Below, piece after piece: positions 27,070 through 36,543 of a stretch of 64,000 bases of DNA (positions are counted from its first letter, which is position 1; the number at the start of each line of letters is the position of its first letter). Under the pieces are notes generated by a model. It was not told the DNA's origin. It ran no database searches and saw only the letters and a list, made by a program, of their open reading frames with translations. A program made the translations under genes and the position numbers. The DNA comes from Verrucomicrobiales bacterium. Its GTDB lineage: Bacteria > Verrucomicrobiota > Verrucomicrobiia > Methylacidiphilales > JAAUTS01. The stretch spans positions 1-64,000 of the forward strand of contig JAIRPN010000003.1 of the NCBI GenBank assembly GCA_031256975.1, written 5' to 3'.

Positions 27070-27744
27070 ATGAAAATCACCTTATTGCCGGTTCTTCTTT
27101 TGGGGTTGGTTGTTAGCGGCAGCAACGTGGCGCGCGCTGACCTGACCATGGTGCAGGACACCCAATACGGCCAGCAGGCCCAGCGGGTGACGGTAAAGAT
27201 CAAGGGTGACAAGATGCGTATTGACGGCATGCCGATGAATTACATGATCATGGACGTCAACAGTGGCAATACTTTTGTGATTATGCCGGCGCAGCGGGTC
27301 TATGTGAAGATGGCCGGTTCTACACTGGCCGCGGCCATGCAGAAGGTTGGCGGAGAGAACCGGGCAGGGGACGCCCAGTTTGTGGCGACGGGCCAGACAG
27401 AAAAAATCGGTGATTATGATACGGAAATTTTCACCGTGGAAACACCACGCTTGAAAGGCAAGTATTGGGTTGCCAGGAATTACCCCGATTATGAACAAAT
27501 CAAGGAAGAGGTGTGCAAGCTAAGTTCCGGTTTTATGATGAATGCCGCAAAAGGCAGGATTCCGGACATCGGGCAATTGCCGGGTATCCCGGTAAAAACC
27601 GAGATCGAGGTGCAGCATCCTATGCCCATGACTGTACAATCCATTTTGATATCCGCCAACCAAGATCCGATTAGTGATGATACCTTCGTTATTCCCGGAG
27701 ACTTTCACCAATTGCAAGTCCCGGAATCAACTCTAACCAAGTAA
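27070..27744 (+). CDS. DUF4412-like exported protein
   Basis: A signal peptide covers residues 1-23 (ending VARA). The rest is beta-rich, with KIKGDKMRIDGMPMNYMIMDVNSGNTFVIMPAQRVYVKM, the pattern of DUF4412 proteins, which resemble LolA-type folds with a long hydrophobic groove. Function is unknown. It starts 43 bp after recN, and a GTTAGCG word lies in that gap and another in the signal-peptide codons. It may share the recN transcript. A 255-bp intergenic region follows. Confidence 0.8.
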   Translation: MKITLLPVLLLGLVVSGSNVARADLTMVQDTQYGQQAQRVTVKIKGDKMRIDGMPMNYMIMDVNSGNTFVIMPAQRVYVKMAGSTLAAAMQKVGGENRAGDAQFVATGQTEKIGDYDTEIFTVETPRLKGKYWVARNYPDYEQIKEEVCKLSSGFMMNAAKGRIPDIGQLPGIPVKTEIEVQHPMPMTVQSILISANQDPISDDTFVIPGDFHQLQVPESTLTK

Positions 27745-27914
27745 AGTTAATTTTTGCGACAATCACTTGGCAGGCGTCTTATTTTGGCGTTGAAATGGTC
27801 CATTTCGGTGTTGCTTTACCCAAACTTTTATGTATTTTCAGCGTAAGAAAGAACGCTAGCAGTTCATTTTCTGGGGGTTAGATAAATATGAAGAGTGGGT
27901 ATTTCTGCTTGGAA

Positions 27915-27957
27915 TGTGAGATATTCACAAAATATGGGATGCGGAGGGGTTATAACC
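27915..27957. promoter_or_regulatory. Two palindromes upstream of the Tad operon
   Basis: TGTGA-GATAT-TCACA (27915-27929) is an inverted repeat that resembles a CRP/FNR-type site but has a five-base spacer instead of six. GGTTATAACC (27948-27957) is a perfect ten-base palindrome. Both lie 40-85 bp upstream of cpaB in a 255-bp AT-rich region and are candidate operators for the pilus genes. No matching regulator is encoded close by. The rest of the gap (27745-27999) shows no recognisable pilin gene or riboswitch. Confidence 0.4.
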
Positions 27958-27999
27958 GTTGACGCTGTGGGCTGTTCTATTTATTAAGGACAATAATCA

Positions 28000-28875
28000 A
28001 TGGCACTCAATAAAGGTTTTAATTTGTTAATTGTGGTAGCAGTCATCGCGGCTGCTATCTGTATTTATTTAGTCATCAAAGTGGTGGATTCTGCCAACCA
28101 GCAAACGCAAAAAGCGCTGGCGCAAGCCCGTAACAACCAAGCGGTGGAAACCGAGACAATCCTGGTTGCCAAGCAGGATATCTCAATTGGCCAGACCTTT
28201 AAAAAGGAAGATGTCGACACCAAGGATTTTCCGAAAACATTGGTTCCGGCCACCGCTTTGCATAAGTTTGAAGATTTGAACGGCAAAGTTTCGCAGACCT
28301 TCATTCCGCAGGGGGATTTGTTGCTGTCGGTGAAAGTTGGCACCATCGAACAATTGCCGCGGCCTTCATTGCAGGTTACGGTTGGTAGCCGTTTAGTCAC
28401 CATCCGGGTGGATGACACCAAGGGCAACGCTTATCTGGTGCGCAATGGTGATTATGTGGATTTGTTGCTGACGGTGGATGTGCCGAAGTATACCAAGGAT
28501 GCTGACGGACAATGGCTGAACGTCTCGGCGACCAAGACATTATTGCAAAACGTCAAAGTATTTGATGTGGATCATGGCACGGTGGTGGTGAGTGATCCGA
28601 ATGGCGGCAAGGGCCAAGCTCCGGAAGGACAGCGTTTGGGCATGGGTAGCACGGCGACTTTCGAGGTTTCACCGGAAGATGCCGAGATTATCATCAATGC
28701 GGAAAACAAGGGAAAGATATCGCTGATGCTGCGTCGTTATGATGATCGCTCGGTTGCTGACACCAAGGGATATGTGGAAACCCAACTGACCGAGGACATC
28801 AAGCCTTACACTCAAGTGCCGGTGGAGCAGAAGCCCGCCGCACCGGAGCCGCCGAAGAAGAAAGCATTTTATTAA
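28000..28875 (+). CDS. cpaB: Flp/Tad pilus assembly protein CpaB (RcpC)
   Basis: The membrane-anchored periplasmic subunit has a transmembrane segment at about residues 8-28. An SAF domain (ETILVAKQDISIGQTFKKEDVDTKDFP) follows, then a CpaB C-terminal domain with SRLVTIRVDDTKGNAYLVRNGDYVDLLLT. The tail is Pro/Lys-rich. The length is 291 aa. CpaB is thought to stabilise the secretin. It is the first gene of a six-gene plus-strand Tad operon and is followed 27 bp later by the secretin gene. Confidence 0.93.
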   Translation: MALNKGFNLLIVVAVIAAAICIYLVIKVVDSANQQTQKALAQARNNQAVETETILVAKQDISIGQTFKKEDVDTKDFPKTLVPATALHKFEDLNGKVSQTFIPQGDLLLSVKVGTIEQLPRPSLQVTVGSRLVTIRVDDTKGNAYLVRNGDYVDLLLTVDVPKYTKDADGQWLNVSATKTLLQNVKVFDVDHGTVVVSDPNGGKGQAPEGQRLGMGSTATFEVSPEDAEIIINAENKGKISLMLRRYDDRSVADTKGYVETQLTEDIKPYTQVPVEQKPAAPEPPKKKAFY

Positions 28876-28902
28876 AATTTAGATTGGGATGGGGAGTAGT
28901 AT

Positions 28903-30615
28903 ATGAAGAATTACTTAAAATGGACAGCCGTGTGTTTGTTCCTTACTTGCGCGGGAATCCTTTCGACCGAGGCAGCCGATAACGCTCCGGCAGGAAATGT
29001 GCAGGAGATCAAGGCTTTCATGGGGCAAAGCATCGTGATACCGGTTGAAAGTCCGGATACGGTGGTGATTGACCGAAAAGATATCGTCGATTACGCCAAG
29101 GATTTGCCACCGGATGAACAACGCCCGATTCTCACCGCCTTGCGTTACGGAGACGCCAGTATCAAGGTAACCAAGGGCGGCAAAGACCAGATTTTCCATG
29201 TCAGCGTGCAGGATCCGAATCAAAACGACCAAAGCCTGCTGATTCAACAATTGGTTGGTGATCCCAATCTGCATGTCCGTTTTGCCGGGCAGTCCGTTAT
29301 TTTGGAAGGAGAGGTGAAGGACGATATCACCCAACAAAAAGCCCTACGGGTCGCCTCGGCTTTTTCGAAAAATATCATCAACTTTTTGACGATCTCCGAT
29401 CCCCTGCAGATTAACATCAAGGTACAGGTGTTGACGGTGGACATGAACAAGCTGTCCGCGATTGGTATGCAATACCGCGGAAACCGGGCCGACTTGGACG
29501 GCCATCCGATAAACGGCATGGGTGTTGGCTTGGCTTTCATGAATTTCGGCAAAGGCAGCGCACCGTTTTTTAATATTACCCGTCTCTATGACGAGGGCTT
29601 CCCGCTGGGTCAGGATGATTTGGCTGCCATGCTGAACCTGCGCATGAATCAGGATGTGGCAAAATTACTGCAGGCCCCGACCCTGACCACAATCAACGGC
29701 CAGCCCGCATACTTTTTGGTCGGCCAGGACGTCCCGTTGCAATCAACCACGTTTATCGGCACCACGGGCAACAGCACCACCTCGGCTACTTATCGTGCAA
29801 TTGGTATTTCCCTGCTGATCACGCCGATTGTCGATGACTATGGTGCCATGAACCCCAGTATTTACCAAAACGGTTCCACCTCGTCATCAGGCGGCGAGAG
29901 CACGCCGACGGCGTTGAACACTTATACCCTACAGTCATCGCCGGACAGCACCACCAAGACGGCCAATACCATTGATGAAAACGGCTTGATCCGGCTGTTT
30001 GTAAGGCCCGAAGTGACTTCGGTCGCTCCGGTCAATACCAATACCACTGTCAGCCAGGACTTCCCGACTTTTGACCGTAAATACATGGAAACCCGCGTGG
30101 CTTTGCGTCATAAGGAGTCATTGGTTCTGGGCGGCTTAATTGACGATCAATCGGAAAAGAATTTTGAGGCCATCCCTTTCATCAGCCAGATTCCGATTCT
30201 GGGCGAATTGTTCAAAAACCGCAATAACACCAATTCCAGGCGCGAGCTGATCTTTGTACTGACTCCTGAAATTATCAGTGCCAACTATACACCTCCAGGC
30301 AGCAGGCATTACGACCCGCAATCTTCCGAAATGCAGGATTTGATGTCGCAGAGCGGAGTATCCTATTACAGCGTCAAGCCGACCCGCATCAACGCGTCTG
30401 AAATCACGCCGCGTCAGATTGCTGGCTCGCAAGTGGTGGCCTCAGTCACGCCGGAACAGGCGGTAAGGGCGGTTGTCGAGACGCCGGCTCCCGCGGCAAA
30501 TAATGCCGACAACAATAACGCTGCTCAGCCCTCGGGGAACCAAGCCCCGGCTGGTAGCGAAGCTCCTGCCAGCACGGATTCGACGCAAAAACCCGAAGAA
30601 CAAAAAATGCAATAG
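28903..30615 (+). CDS. cpaC: Tad secretin (CpaC/RcpA, type II/III secretion family)
   Basis: This is the outer-membrane pore of the Tad machine. A signal peptide ends near residue 24 (TEAADN). The pilus-and-secretion N-domain (IVIPVESPDTVVIDRKDIVDYA) is followed by a BON-like region and the secretin core. The core has LLQAPTLTTINGQPAYFLVGQDVP and RKYMETRVALRHKESLVLGGLI, then IPILGELFKNRNN and ELIFVLTPEII. A low-complexity Ala/Pro/Asn tail of about 60 residues is poorly conserved. A GGGGAG site precedes the start. The 570-aa length is somewhat above average because of the tail. Confidence 0.93.
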   Translation: MKNYLKWTAVCLFLTCAGILSTEAADNAPAGNVQEIKAFMGQSIVIPVESPDTVVIDRKDIVDYAKDLPPDEQRPILTALRYGDASIKVTKGGKDQIFHVSVQDPNQNDQSLLIQQLVGDPNLHVRFAGQSVILEGEVKDDITQQKALRVASAFSKNIINFLTISDPLQINIKVQVLTVDMNKLSAIGMQYRGNRADLDGHPINGMGVGLAFMNFGKGSAPFFNITRLYDEGFPLGQDDLAAMLNLRMNQDVAKLLQAPTLTTINGQPAYFLVGQDVPLQSTTFIGTTGNSTTSATYRAIGISLLITPIVDDYGAMNPSIYQNGSTSSSGGESTPTALNTYTLQSSPDSTTKTANTIDENGLIRLFVRPEVTSVAPVNTNTTVSQDFPTFDRKYMETRVALRHKESLVLGGLIDDQSEKNFEAIPFISQIPILGELFKNRNNTNSRRELIFVLTPEIISANYTPPGSRHYDPQSSEMQDLMSQSGVSYYSVKPTRINASEITPRQIAGSQVVASVTPEQAVRAVVETPAPAANNADNNNAAQPSGNQAPAGSEAPASTDSTQKPEEQKMQ

Positions 30616-30660
30616 GGGACTTATGGGATTGGTAATTTGTGATTTGGGATCAGCTGCGTT

Positions 30661-31806
30661 ATGAGCGAATTTTTCCTGGTTCATCAGGAGCCGATTGTCT
30701 GCCAGGCCATCAAGGAAGCGATTGCGAGCAATCGTGGGTTCAAGCTGGTGGGGCAGGCCGCTTCCAGTGCGGAGCTGCTGTCCAAGATCGGCAGCTCGAA
30801 TGCCAGGGTGTTGCTACTGCAGTCGCGCCTATCTGATACCGATGCCTTGGCATTGATTGGGCAGATTACTGCCAAGAAGCCGGGCATCTATATAGTTCCG
30901 ATTCTTCAGGGCAATGAGACGGCGGATATTTGGCAAAAGATTTTGCAGTACAATTTGCGTGATGTCCTGTTGCCTCCTTTTAATGCACAAAATATCGCGC
31001 AAGTTTTGACGCAGTCTGCCCAGCATTCCATGAGCAGCACCCAGGCGGTCAGCGCTTCCGCTGCCAATTCCTATGTGGTTGCCGTGGCCGGTGCCCGTGG
31101 CGGCGTCGGAAAAACGATTTTTGCCGTGAATCTGGCGATCGCCATGACAAGGCAGCGGGCAAAAACCTGCCTGGTTGATTACAGCATGAATGCCGGGGAT
31201 TTTTATACCATGCTGGATCAGGTTCCTCGCAATACCATTGCTGACGCCATTTCCCAAGGAGGAACTCTGGATGTGAGTTTATTGACCAATTTGGTCGCTG
31301 AACACAACCTGGGGTTCAAGTTCCTGGCCTGTCCAAATGATGACTTTGACTTTTATGGATTTGATCTGGAGCAGGCCAAAAATTTATTAATCGAGAGCCG
31401 CCTGTTATCGGAATACGTATTGGTGGACACCGGAGCCTATGACCTGCCGCCCACCAATGCTGCTTTGCAAGAAGCGGATGTCATCTATCTGTTGACCACA
31501 CGTGATCTTTCGCGCCTCATGGCCTTGCACCGGTGGATCAAGAATCTGGAAACCGATATCAATCCCGAAAAAATCAAAGTGATTGTCAATAATGCCGAGA
31601 TCGGGGACGAATTGAAGGAGCACGAAATTGAGGAAATTTTGCAGCATCCGATTACCGCGTATCTTCCGACTTGTGCTGCGGAAACGACCTATAGCATTAA
31701 TAGCGGTAAACCATTGATTACCGCACTGCCGGATCACCCGTTTTCGATAGTTATTAACAAATTGGCGGAATATACCATTGCTCGCTGGGCTACCAGCGGA
31801 GGATAG
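30661..31806 (+). CDS. cpaE: CpaE/TadZ-type MinD-like ATPase
   Basis: An N-terminal receiver-like domain (about 1-120) has lost the phospho-acceptor pattern. A MinD/ParA-type ATPase follows, with deviant Walker A AGARGGVGKT near residues 145-153 and VDTGAYDLPP as the switch region. TadZ-type proteins place the Tad machine at the cell pole. The 45-bp gap from the secretin contains a short TTTGTGATTTGGGAT-like repeat. The product is 381 aa, and the gene is followed 23 bp later by cpaF. Confidence 0.9.
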   Translation: MSEFFLVHQEPIVCQAIKEAIASNRGFKLVGQAASSAELLSKIGSSNARVLLLQSRLSDTDALALIGQITAKKPGIYIVPILQGNETADIWQKILQYNLRDVLLPPFNAQNIAQVLTQSAQHSMSSTQAVSASAANSYVVAVAGARGGVGKTIFAVNLAIAMTRQRAKTCLVDYSMNAGDFYTMLDQVPRNTIADAISQGGTLDVSLLTNLVAEHNLGFKFLACPNDDFDFYGFDLEQAKNLLIESRLLSEYVLVDTGAYDLPPTNAALQEADVIYLLTTRDLSRLMALHRWIKNLETDINPEKIKVIVNNAEIGDELKEHEIEEILQHPITAYLPTCAAETTYSINSGKPLITALPDHPFSIVINKLAEYTIARWATSGG

Positions 31807-31829
31807 TGATTTAAAGGGGAGCATGCAAA

Positions 31830-33281
31830 ATGAGACCAATTCCACCCGGGTACGGAAGTAGTAGCGGTGTCAGGCCGGCAACGCCCAGGCCTCCCGGGCT
31901 GTTGCGCCCTGCTAGTGTGCCGACTCCTGCCCCAGTACCGGGGCCGGGACGTCCGGTTGCTCCACTGACTCCGGTACACGGGCAGCCTTCCACCGGCAGC
32001 AATGCAGCAGCCGACTTTTTACTGCAATTCAAGCGAACCCTGCTGCCTTATTTGATCCAGCGCATTAACCCGCAACTGCTCAACAATGAGAACCAGGAAT
32101 TGCTCAAGCAAACGATCGAGCAACTGATCGACGAAAAGCTTAATGCGGACAAAATTCCGATTGGCAAGGCGTTGCGCGACAAGTTGATCAACGATGTCAT
32201 CAATGAAATGGTGGGATTTGGTCCGTTGGAAGAGTTGCTGCAGGATGACCGAATCACTGAAATCATGGTGAACGGCGCGCAAAAGATTTACATTGAACAA
32301 GCGGGCAAGGTGACGCTGTCGAATGTCAAATTTGTTGATGAAGCCAGCGCGCGCCGGGTAATCGACAAGATTCTTTCGCCGCTGGGACGCCGTGTGGACG
32401 AATCCAGTCCGATCTGCGACGCCCGGTTGCCCGATGGATCCCGTGTTAATGTGGTGATTCCGCCTTGCGCGCTGGATGGCAGCACCATCACTATTCGTAA
32501 ATTCAGCAAAAACAAACTGACCATCGAACGTCTGATGGAATTCAAGGCGTTGTCCCGTGGCATGAGTTTGTTCCTGCAATGCGCTGTTCGCGGGGCCTTG
32601 AACATCGTTATTAGCGGCGGTACGGGCTCGGGTAAGACCACCATGCTGAACGCGCTTTCCAACTTTATTCCCAATGACGACCGCATCATTACCGTCGAAG
32701 ATGCCGCGGAATTGCAGCTCATGCAGGATCACGTGGTCAGGCTTGAGTCAAAGCCGCCGAACATTGAGGGCAAGGGGGCGATTACCATACGTGATTTGGT
32801 GAAAGCCTGCTTGCGTATGCGTCCCGACCGTATCGTCATTGGCGAGTGTCGTGGCGGCGAGGCCTTGGACATGTTGCAGGCCATGAATACCGGTCACGAT
32901 GGCTCGCTGACAACGACCCACGCCAATTCACCGCGTGAAGCCCTGGCGCGTATTTCCACTTTGGTGATGATGGCGGGCGTTGAATTGCCCGAAAAGGCCA
33001 TCAAGGAGCAGATAGCGGGTGCCGTTCATCTGTTCGTGCAATGCAGCCGTCTGCAGGATGGCTCCCGTCGTATCACCCATATCACCGAGGTGCAGGGGAT
33101 GGAAGGGACCACCATTACCATGCAGGATTTGTTTGTGTTTGAGCAAACTGGGTTGACGCCGGAAGGCAAGGTCAAGGGGGTATTCCGCGGACGTGGAATC
33201 ATCCCAAAGTGTATTGAACATTTGAGAGCACACGGGGAAAACATCCCGATTGAAGTATTCCAGACGACCATGGAGGTTTAA
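31830..33281 (+). CDS. cpaF: Tad secretion ATPase CpaF/TadA
   Basis: This is the hexameric ATPase powering pilus assembly. A Pro/Gly-rich N-terminus of about 50 residues precedes the helical N-domain. [21 protein letters not shown] is typical. Walker A is [12 protein letters not shown] near residue 263, followed by the Asp box, Walker B and a His box ([19 protein letters not shown]). The length of 483 aa is normal. The next gene starts one base after its stop, so translation is coupled. Confidence 0.96.
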   Translation: MRPIPPGYGSSSGVRPATPRPPGLLRPASVPTPAPVPGPGRPVAPLTPVHGQPSTGSNAAADFLLQFKRTLLPYLIQRINPQLLNNENQELLKQTIEQLIDEKLNADKIPIGKALRDKLINDVINEMVGFGPLEELLQDDRITEIMVNGAQKIYIEQAGKVTLSNVKFVDEASARRVIDKILSPLGRRVDESSPICDARLPDGSRVNVVIPPCALDGSTITIRKFSKNKLTIERLMEFKALSRGMSLFLQCAVRGALNIVISGGTGSGKTTMLNALSNFIPNDDRIITVEDAAELQLMQDHVVRLESKPPNIEGKGAITIRDLVKACLRMRPDRIVIGECRGGEALDMLQAMNTGHDGSLTTTHANSPREALARISTLVMMAGVELPEKAIKEQIAGAVHLFVQCSRLQDGSRRITHITEVQGMEGTTITMQDLFVFEQTGLTPEGKVKGVFRGRGIIPKCIEHLRAHGENIPIEVFQTTMEV

Positions 33282-34256
33282 ATGATTGCTGCAATGTCCA
33301 TATCCATATTGTTGTTTTTCATCGTAGCGGCGATGGCCATTGCCAATTTGTTATTTCGGCAGAATCAGTCGGTACTCAAGGAGCGTGTCAAAAAATTACA
33401 GGAAATTCCCGAGGAAATACGCGACGAATTGCGACAGGTGCCAAGCGAGCGTAAAAGCCTGCTTAGCACGGTTGATATTGAACCCATGCTTGGTCGTTTT
33501 ACCAATGAGGGCTATTTTAGAAACTTGGAAACAGACCTTGCCCGTGCAGATATTCCCTTGAGGGTCTCGGAATTTATTATTTTACGTTTTGCAATTGCAG
33601 GCATTACTGGCGCCCTCGTGTGTTTGCTGGTCAAGAGTATTTTATTGGGCGGGTTGATTTTTGTGTTGATGTTGTTTGCACATCTTCCGGTGCTGTGGTG
33701 GAGAAAGAAAGCCAGAGTATCCAAGTTTGAGCTGCAATTGGCCGAATTTTTGGTGCTGATTGTCAATTCATTGAGAGCGGGACAAACTTTCATGCAGGGA
33801 TGTCAAGTTGCGGTGAAGGAATCACCCAATCCAATAGCTGCTGAATTCAAGCAAGTAATCAAGGAAATTAATTTGGGCCTACCTGAAGCCGACTCTCTGG
33901 AAAACATGTTAAAGCGTGTGCCCAGCGAGGATTTGAAGATCGTGGTTAGTGCTTATGTCATTCAGAAAAAAGTTGGCGGTAATTTGGCGGAAATCCTAGA
34001 AACCACGGCGGCAACCATCCGTGAGCGGCTTAAAATCTTTGGACAAATCAAGGTTTTGACCACACAGGGAAAATTGTCGGGATTGATCGTTGGTGGCCTG
34101 CCCTTTTTGATCGGCAGTGCCTTGTCGGTTATCAGCCCGGCGTATTTCATGCCCCTGATTACCACCACGCCAGGGTACTGTCTGGTTGGAGGTGCCTTGC
34201 TGATGCAGTTGATTGGTTCGTTGTTAATCTGGAAAATCGTGGATATCGAGGTGTAA
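33282..34256 (+). CDS. tadB: Tad inner-membrane platform protein TadB
   Basis: This is a type II secretion F-domain protein. An N-terminal membrane segment (ILLFFIVAAMAIANLLF) is followed by two mid-protein helices (FAIAGITGALVCLLVKSILLGGLIFVLMLFA). A cytoplasmic domain carries ELQLAEFLVLIVNSLRAGQTFMQGC, and C-terminal membrane helices follow. The gene lies directly after cpaF and two bases before tadC. TadB and TadC form the platform on which the ATPase acts. The length is 324 aa. Confidence 0.93.
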   Translation: MIAAMSISILLFFIVAAMAIANLLFRQNQSVLKERVKKLQEIPEEIRDELRQVPSERKSLLSTVDIEPMLGRFTNEGYFRNLETDLARADIPLRVSEFIILRFAIAGITGALVCLLVKSILLGGLIFVLMLFAHLPVLWWRKKARVSKFELQLAEFLVLIVNSLRAGQTFMQGCQVAVKESPNPIAAEFKQVIKEINLGLPEADSLENMLKRVPSEDLKIVVSAYVIQKKVGGNLAEILETTAATIRERLKIFGQIKVLTTQGKLSGLIVGGLPFLIGSALSVISPAYFMPLITTTPGYCLVGGALLMQLIGSLLIWKIVDIEV

Positions 34257-34258
34257 TT

Positions 34259-35215
34259 ATGATGCTGATGATTCTATTGATTAGCATTAGTTGTTTGGTT
34301 TTCTTCATTAGCCTGGCAAAGGCGATCGTTAAGTTGCAAGAAAAGCCAACCAGCCTTGCGGCTCGTGCCCGTTCGGTGCAGGAAAAGACTGGAACTAAGG
34401 GGGGAACCGCATTGCGTGATGAGGAAGAAATGGACAAAAGCTTGGTGACCCGCGTATTGCTGCCTTTGGCCGGTCGTTCATCGGGGGTATTTTCCAGTAT
34501 TACGCCTGTTAGTATGTTAAAAAGGGCGGATGAAAATATTCTGCAGGCCGGGTTGTCGGAAAAGGTGACAGGTATTCAATTAATGACATTATCGTGGATA
34601 TTCACTTTTTTCATGCCGGCGTTTATTTTCATTATTTTCATGCCCAGTGTGGCGCAACATAAAGTGTCCATGTCGATAGTTGGACTGGGGTGTTTATTCG
34701 GCGCATTTTTAGGCTATCGGATGCCATTGGGTATTGTGCAATCCCGGGCCAAAAAACGTCAAAAAGAAATCCAGCTGGCGCTGCCGTTTACTTTTGATCT
34801 GATCAGTGTTAGCGTATCGGCCGGTATGGCCTTTGACGGGGCCATGCAGGTCGTTTCCGAACGAACCAGCGGGTCCTTGTCCGAGGAACTGCGTCGCACC
34901 TTGCGCGAAATTAACCTGGGAATTTCCCGCGATGAGGCGTTGAATAATTTGGTAAAACGGACCGGTGTTGATGATTTGCGTAGCTTTGTGGCGGCCGTGA
35001 ACTACATTTCCAAGTTGGGTGGCAGTTTGGTGAGTGTCATCGAGGTGCAAACTGACGCTTTGCGTGTGAAACGCCGCCAGCGGGCGGAGAAAAAAGCCAA
35101 TCAGGCTCCGGTGAAGATTATGATTCCGCTGGTGCTGTTTATTTTTCCCTGCCTGTTTATTGTCATTTTGGGGCCGGCCGTGGTGACTTTATTAACCAAG
35201 AATATGCCTTTCTAA
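34259..35215 (+). CDS. tadC: Tad inner-membrane platform protein TadC
   Basis: This is the second F-domain protein of the platform, 318 aa. Membrane segments lie near residues 1-20, 105-155 and at the C-terminus (IMIPLVLFIFPCLFIVILGPAVV). The core contains ALPFTFDLISVSVSAGMAFDGAMQVV, RTLREINLGISRDEALNNL and ALRVKRRQRAEKKANQAPVK, characteristic of TadC. It is the last gene of the Tad cluster. No pilin (flp), prepilin peptidase, or tadD, tadE or tadG follows, so those must lie elsewhere. Confidence 0.93.
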   Translation: MMLMILLISISCLVFFISLAKAIVKLQEKPTSLAARARSVQEKTGTKGGTALRDEEEMDKSLVTRVLLPLAGRSSGVFSSITPVSMLKRADENILQAGLSEKVTGIQLMTLSWIFTFFMPAFIFIIFMPSVAQHKVSMSIVGLGCLFGAFLGYRMPLGIVQSRAKKRQKEIQLALPFTFDLISVSVSAGMAFDGAMQVVSERTSGSLSEELRRTLREINLGISRDEALNNLVKRTGVDDLRSFVAAVNYISKLGGSLVSVIEVQTDALRVKRRQRAEKKANQAPVKIMIPLVLFIFPCLFIVILGPAVVTLLTKNMPF

Positions 35216-35280
35216 GCTTCCCCGTTCAACCTGTATACATCATTCTTGAATCTCATAATAAAATCCATATACTATCATGC

Positions 35281-35781
35281 GTGTTAATAGGTGTCGCTCT
35301 TGGCTCGAACCTCGGTAATCGTCGCAAGCAGTTGGACGACGCGGTTGATTTTTTGCAAACCCTTTCTCCGTGCCTATTGCTGTCTTCCTACTATGTTTCG
35401 CAGCCGGTTGACTGTCCCCCGGGGTCGGATTATTTTTACAATGCTGTGGCCCAGATCGAATATAAAGGTGATTTGCTGAATTTGCTCGATAGTTTCCAGA
35501 AGTATGAAATTGAGCAAGGGAGGGGCCTTAAGTCGGCGCGAGAGCTCAATGCGCCAAGGCCGATTGATTTGGATATCTTGTATGCGGATGACCAACGAAT
35601 GGCAGAAGAGCGCTTGACTTTGCCGCACGAACGCATGACCGAACGTTTGTTTGTATTGGAGCCCCTGGCGGAGATCCGTCCCGATTGGCAACAACCCGGA
35701 ACAACAGTGACCGCAAAGGAATTATTGCATACCTGCCGGATGAAATTTGGAAAAGAGCAAGTATGTCTGAGAATCGTGTAA
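35281..35781 (+). CDS. folK: Hydroxymethyldihydropteridine diphosphokinase FolK
   Basis: FolK pyrophosphorylates 6-hydroxymethyl-dihydropterin in folate synthesis. The frame starts at a GTG (35281) and gives LIGVALGSNLGNR at the N-terminus. SSYYVSQPVD, and the signature ELNAPRPIDLDILYADD, which holds the Mg-binding Asp pair, are present. The 166-aa length is normal. An ATG at 35277 is in the wrong frame. Its 3' end overlaps panB by 19 bp, joining folate and pantothenate synthesis in one transcript. Confidence 0.92.
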   Translation: MLIGVALGSNLGNRRKQLDDAVDFLQTLSPCLLLSSYYVSQPVDCPPGSDYFYNAVAQIEYKGDLLNLLDSFQKYEIEQGRGLKSARELNAPRPIDLDILYADDQRMAEERLTLPHERMTERLFVLEPLAEIRPDWQQPGTTVTAKELLHTCRMKFGKEQVCLRIV

Positions 35782-36530
35782 CTTGGCAAGATATCCGGGA
35801 TTGGCATACCAGCCAGCCTATTCTGGCGCTAACAGCCTACGATTATCCCACGGCGAGGCATCTCGACGAGGCCGGGGTGGATATTTTGCATGTGGGAGAT
35901 TCCCTTGGTATGGCGATTTTGGGGTATGATGATACCACGGAGGTTACCCTTGGGGACATTATCCATCATACCAAAGCCGTGTCCCGGGCGCGGCGTCACG
36001 CATTGGTAACCGCTGATTTGCCGTACCGGACTTACGAGACTGCAGATCAAGCGGTAAACAATGCCCGTCGATTGATCGAGGCGGGAGCCGACGCTGTGAA
36101 GCTTGAAGGAGGCGAGGCGATATTGCCGCAAATTCGGGCAGTATTGGCGGCGGGTATCCCCGTCATGGGGCATTTGGGGTTGTTGCCGCAGCATATCAAG
36201 GAAGAGGGAGGGATTTACCGTAAAAAAGGCAAGACCAATGATGAAGTCACACGCCTGCATCGCGATGCCCAATTGATCCAGGATGCGGGTGTCTTTGCCA
36301 TTGTATTGGAGGCGGTAGTTAGCGATGTGGCCACTGAACTGACCCGGCAATTGAAAGTGCCGACGATAGGCATTGCCTCGGGGGCAGGTAAAACCGGACA
36401 GATTCGCGTAATTCATGACGTGCTCGGCCTGACCCCTTGGTTTGCTTTTCCCCACGTGAAGCCATTGGTCAATCTCGCCCAGGAGATTCAAGATGCGGTG
36501 CGCAGGTTGAAACAACAAATCAATGATTAA
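35763..36530 (+). CDS. panB: Ketopantoate hydroxymethyltransferase
   Basis: PanB makes ketopantoate from 2-oxoisovalerate and methylenetetrahydrofolate, the first committed step to pantothenate and CoA. The start at 35763 (MSENRVTWQDIRDW) lies inside the folK end. Typical segments are LTAYDYPTARHLDEAGVDILHVGDSLGM with the metal-binding Asp, DLPYRTY, VKLEGG, VMGHLGLLPQ and TIGIASGAG. The length is 255 aa. Coupling with folK makes sense because the enzyme needs a folate cofactor. Confidence 0.96.
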   Translation: MSENRVTWQDIRDWHTSQPILALTAYDYPTARHLDEAGVDILHVGDSLGMAILGYDDTTEVTLGDIIHHTKAVSRARRHALVTADLPYRTYETADQAVNNARRLIEAGADAVKLEGGEAILPQIRAVLAAGIPVMGHLGLLPQHIKEEGGIYRKKGKTNDEVTRLHRDAQLIQDAGVFAIVLEAVVSDVATELTRQLKVPTIGIASGAGKTGQIRVIHDVLGLTPWFAFPHVKPLVNLAQEIQDAVRRLKQQIND

Positions 36531-36543
36531 GCCGTGCAGGCAT

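Noticed and set aside
27888-27962. Flp pilin or leader peptide before cpaB
   Set aside because: The 24-codon frame lacks a hydrophobic Flp motif and a prepilin cleavage site.
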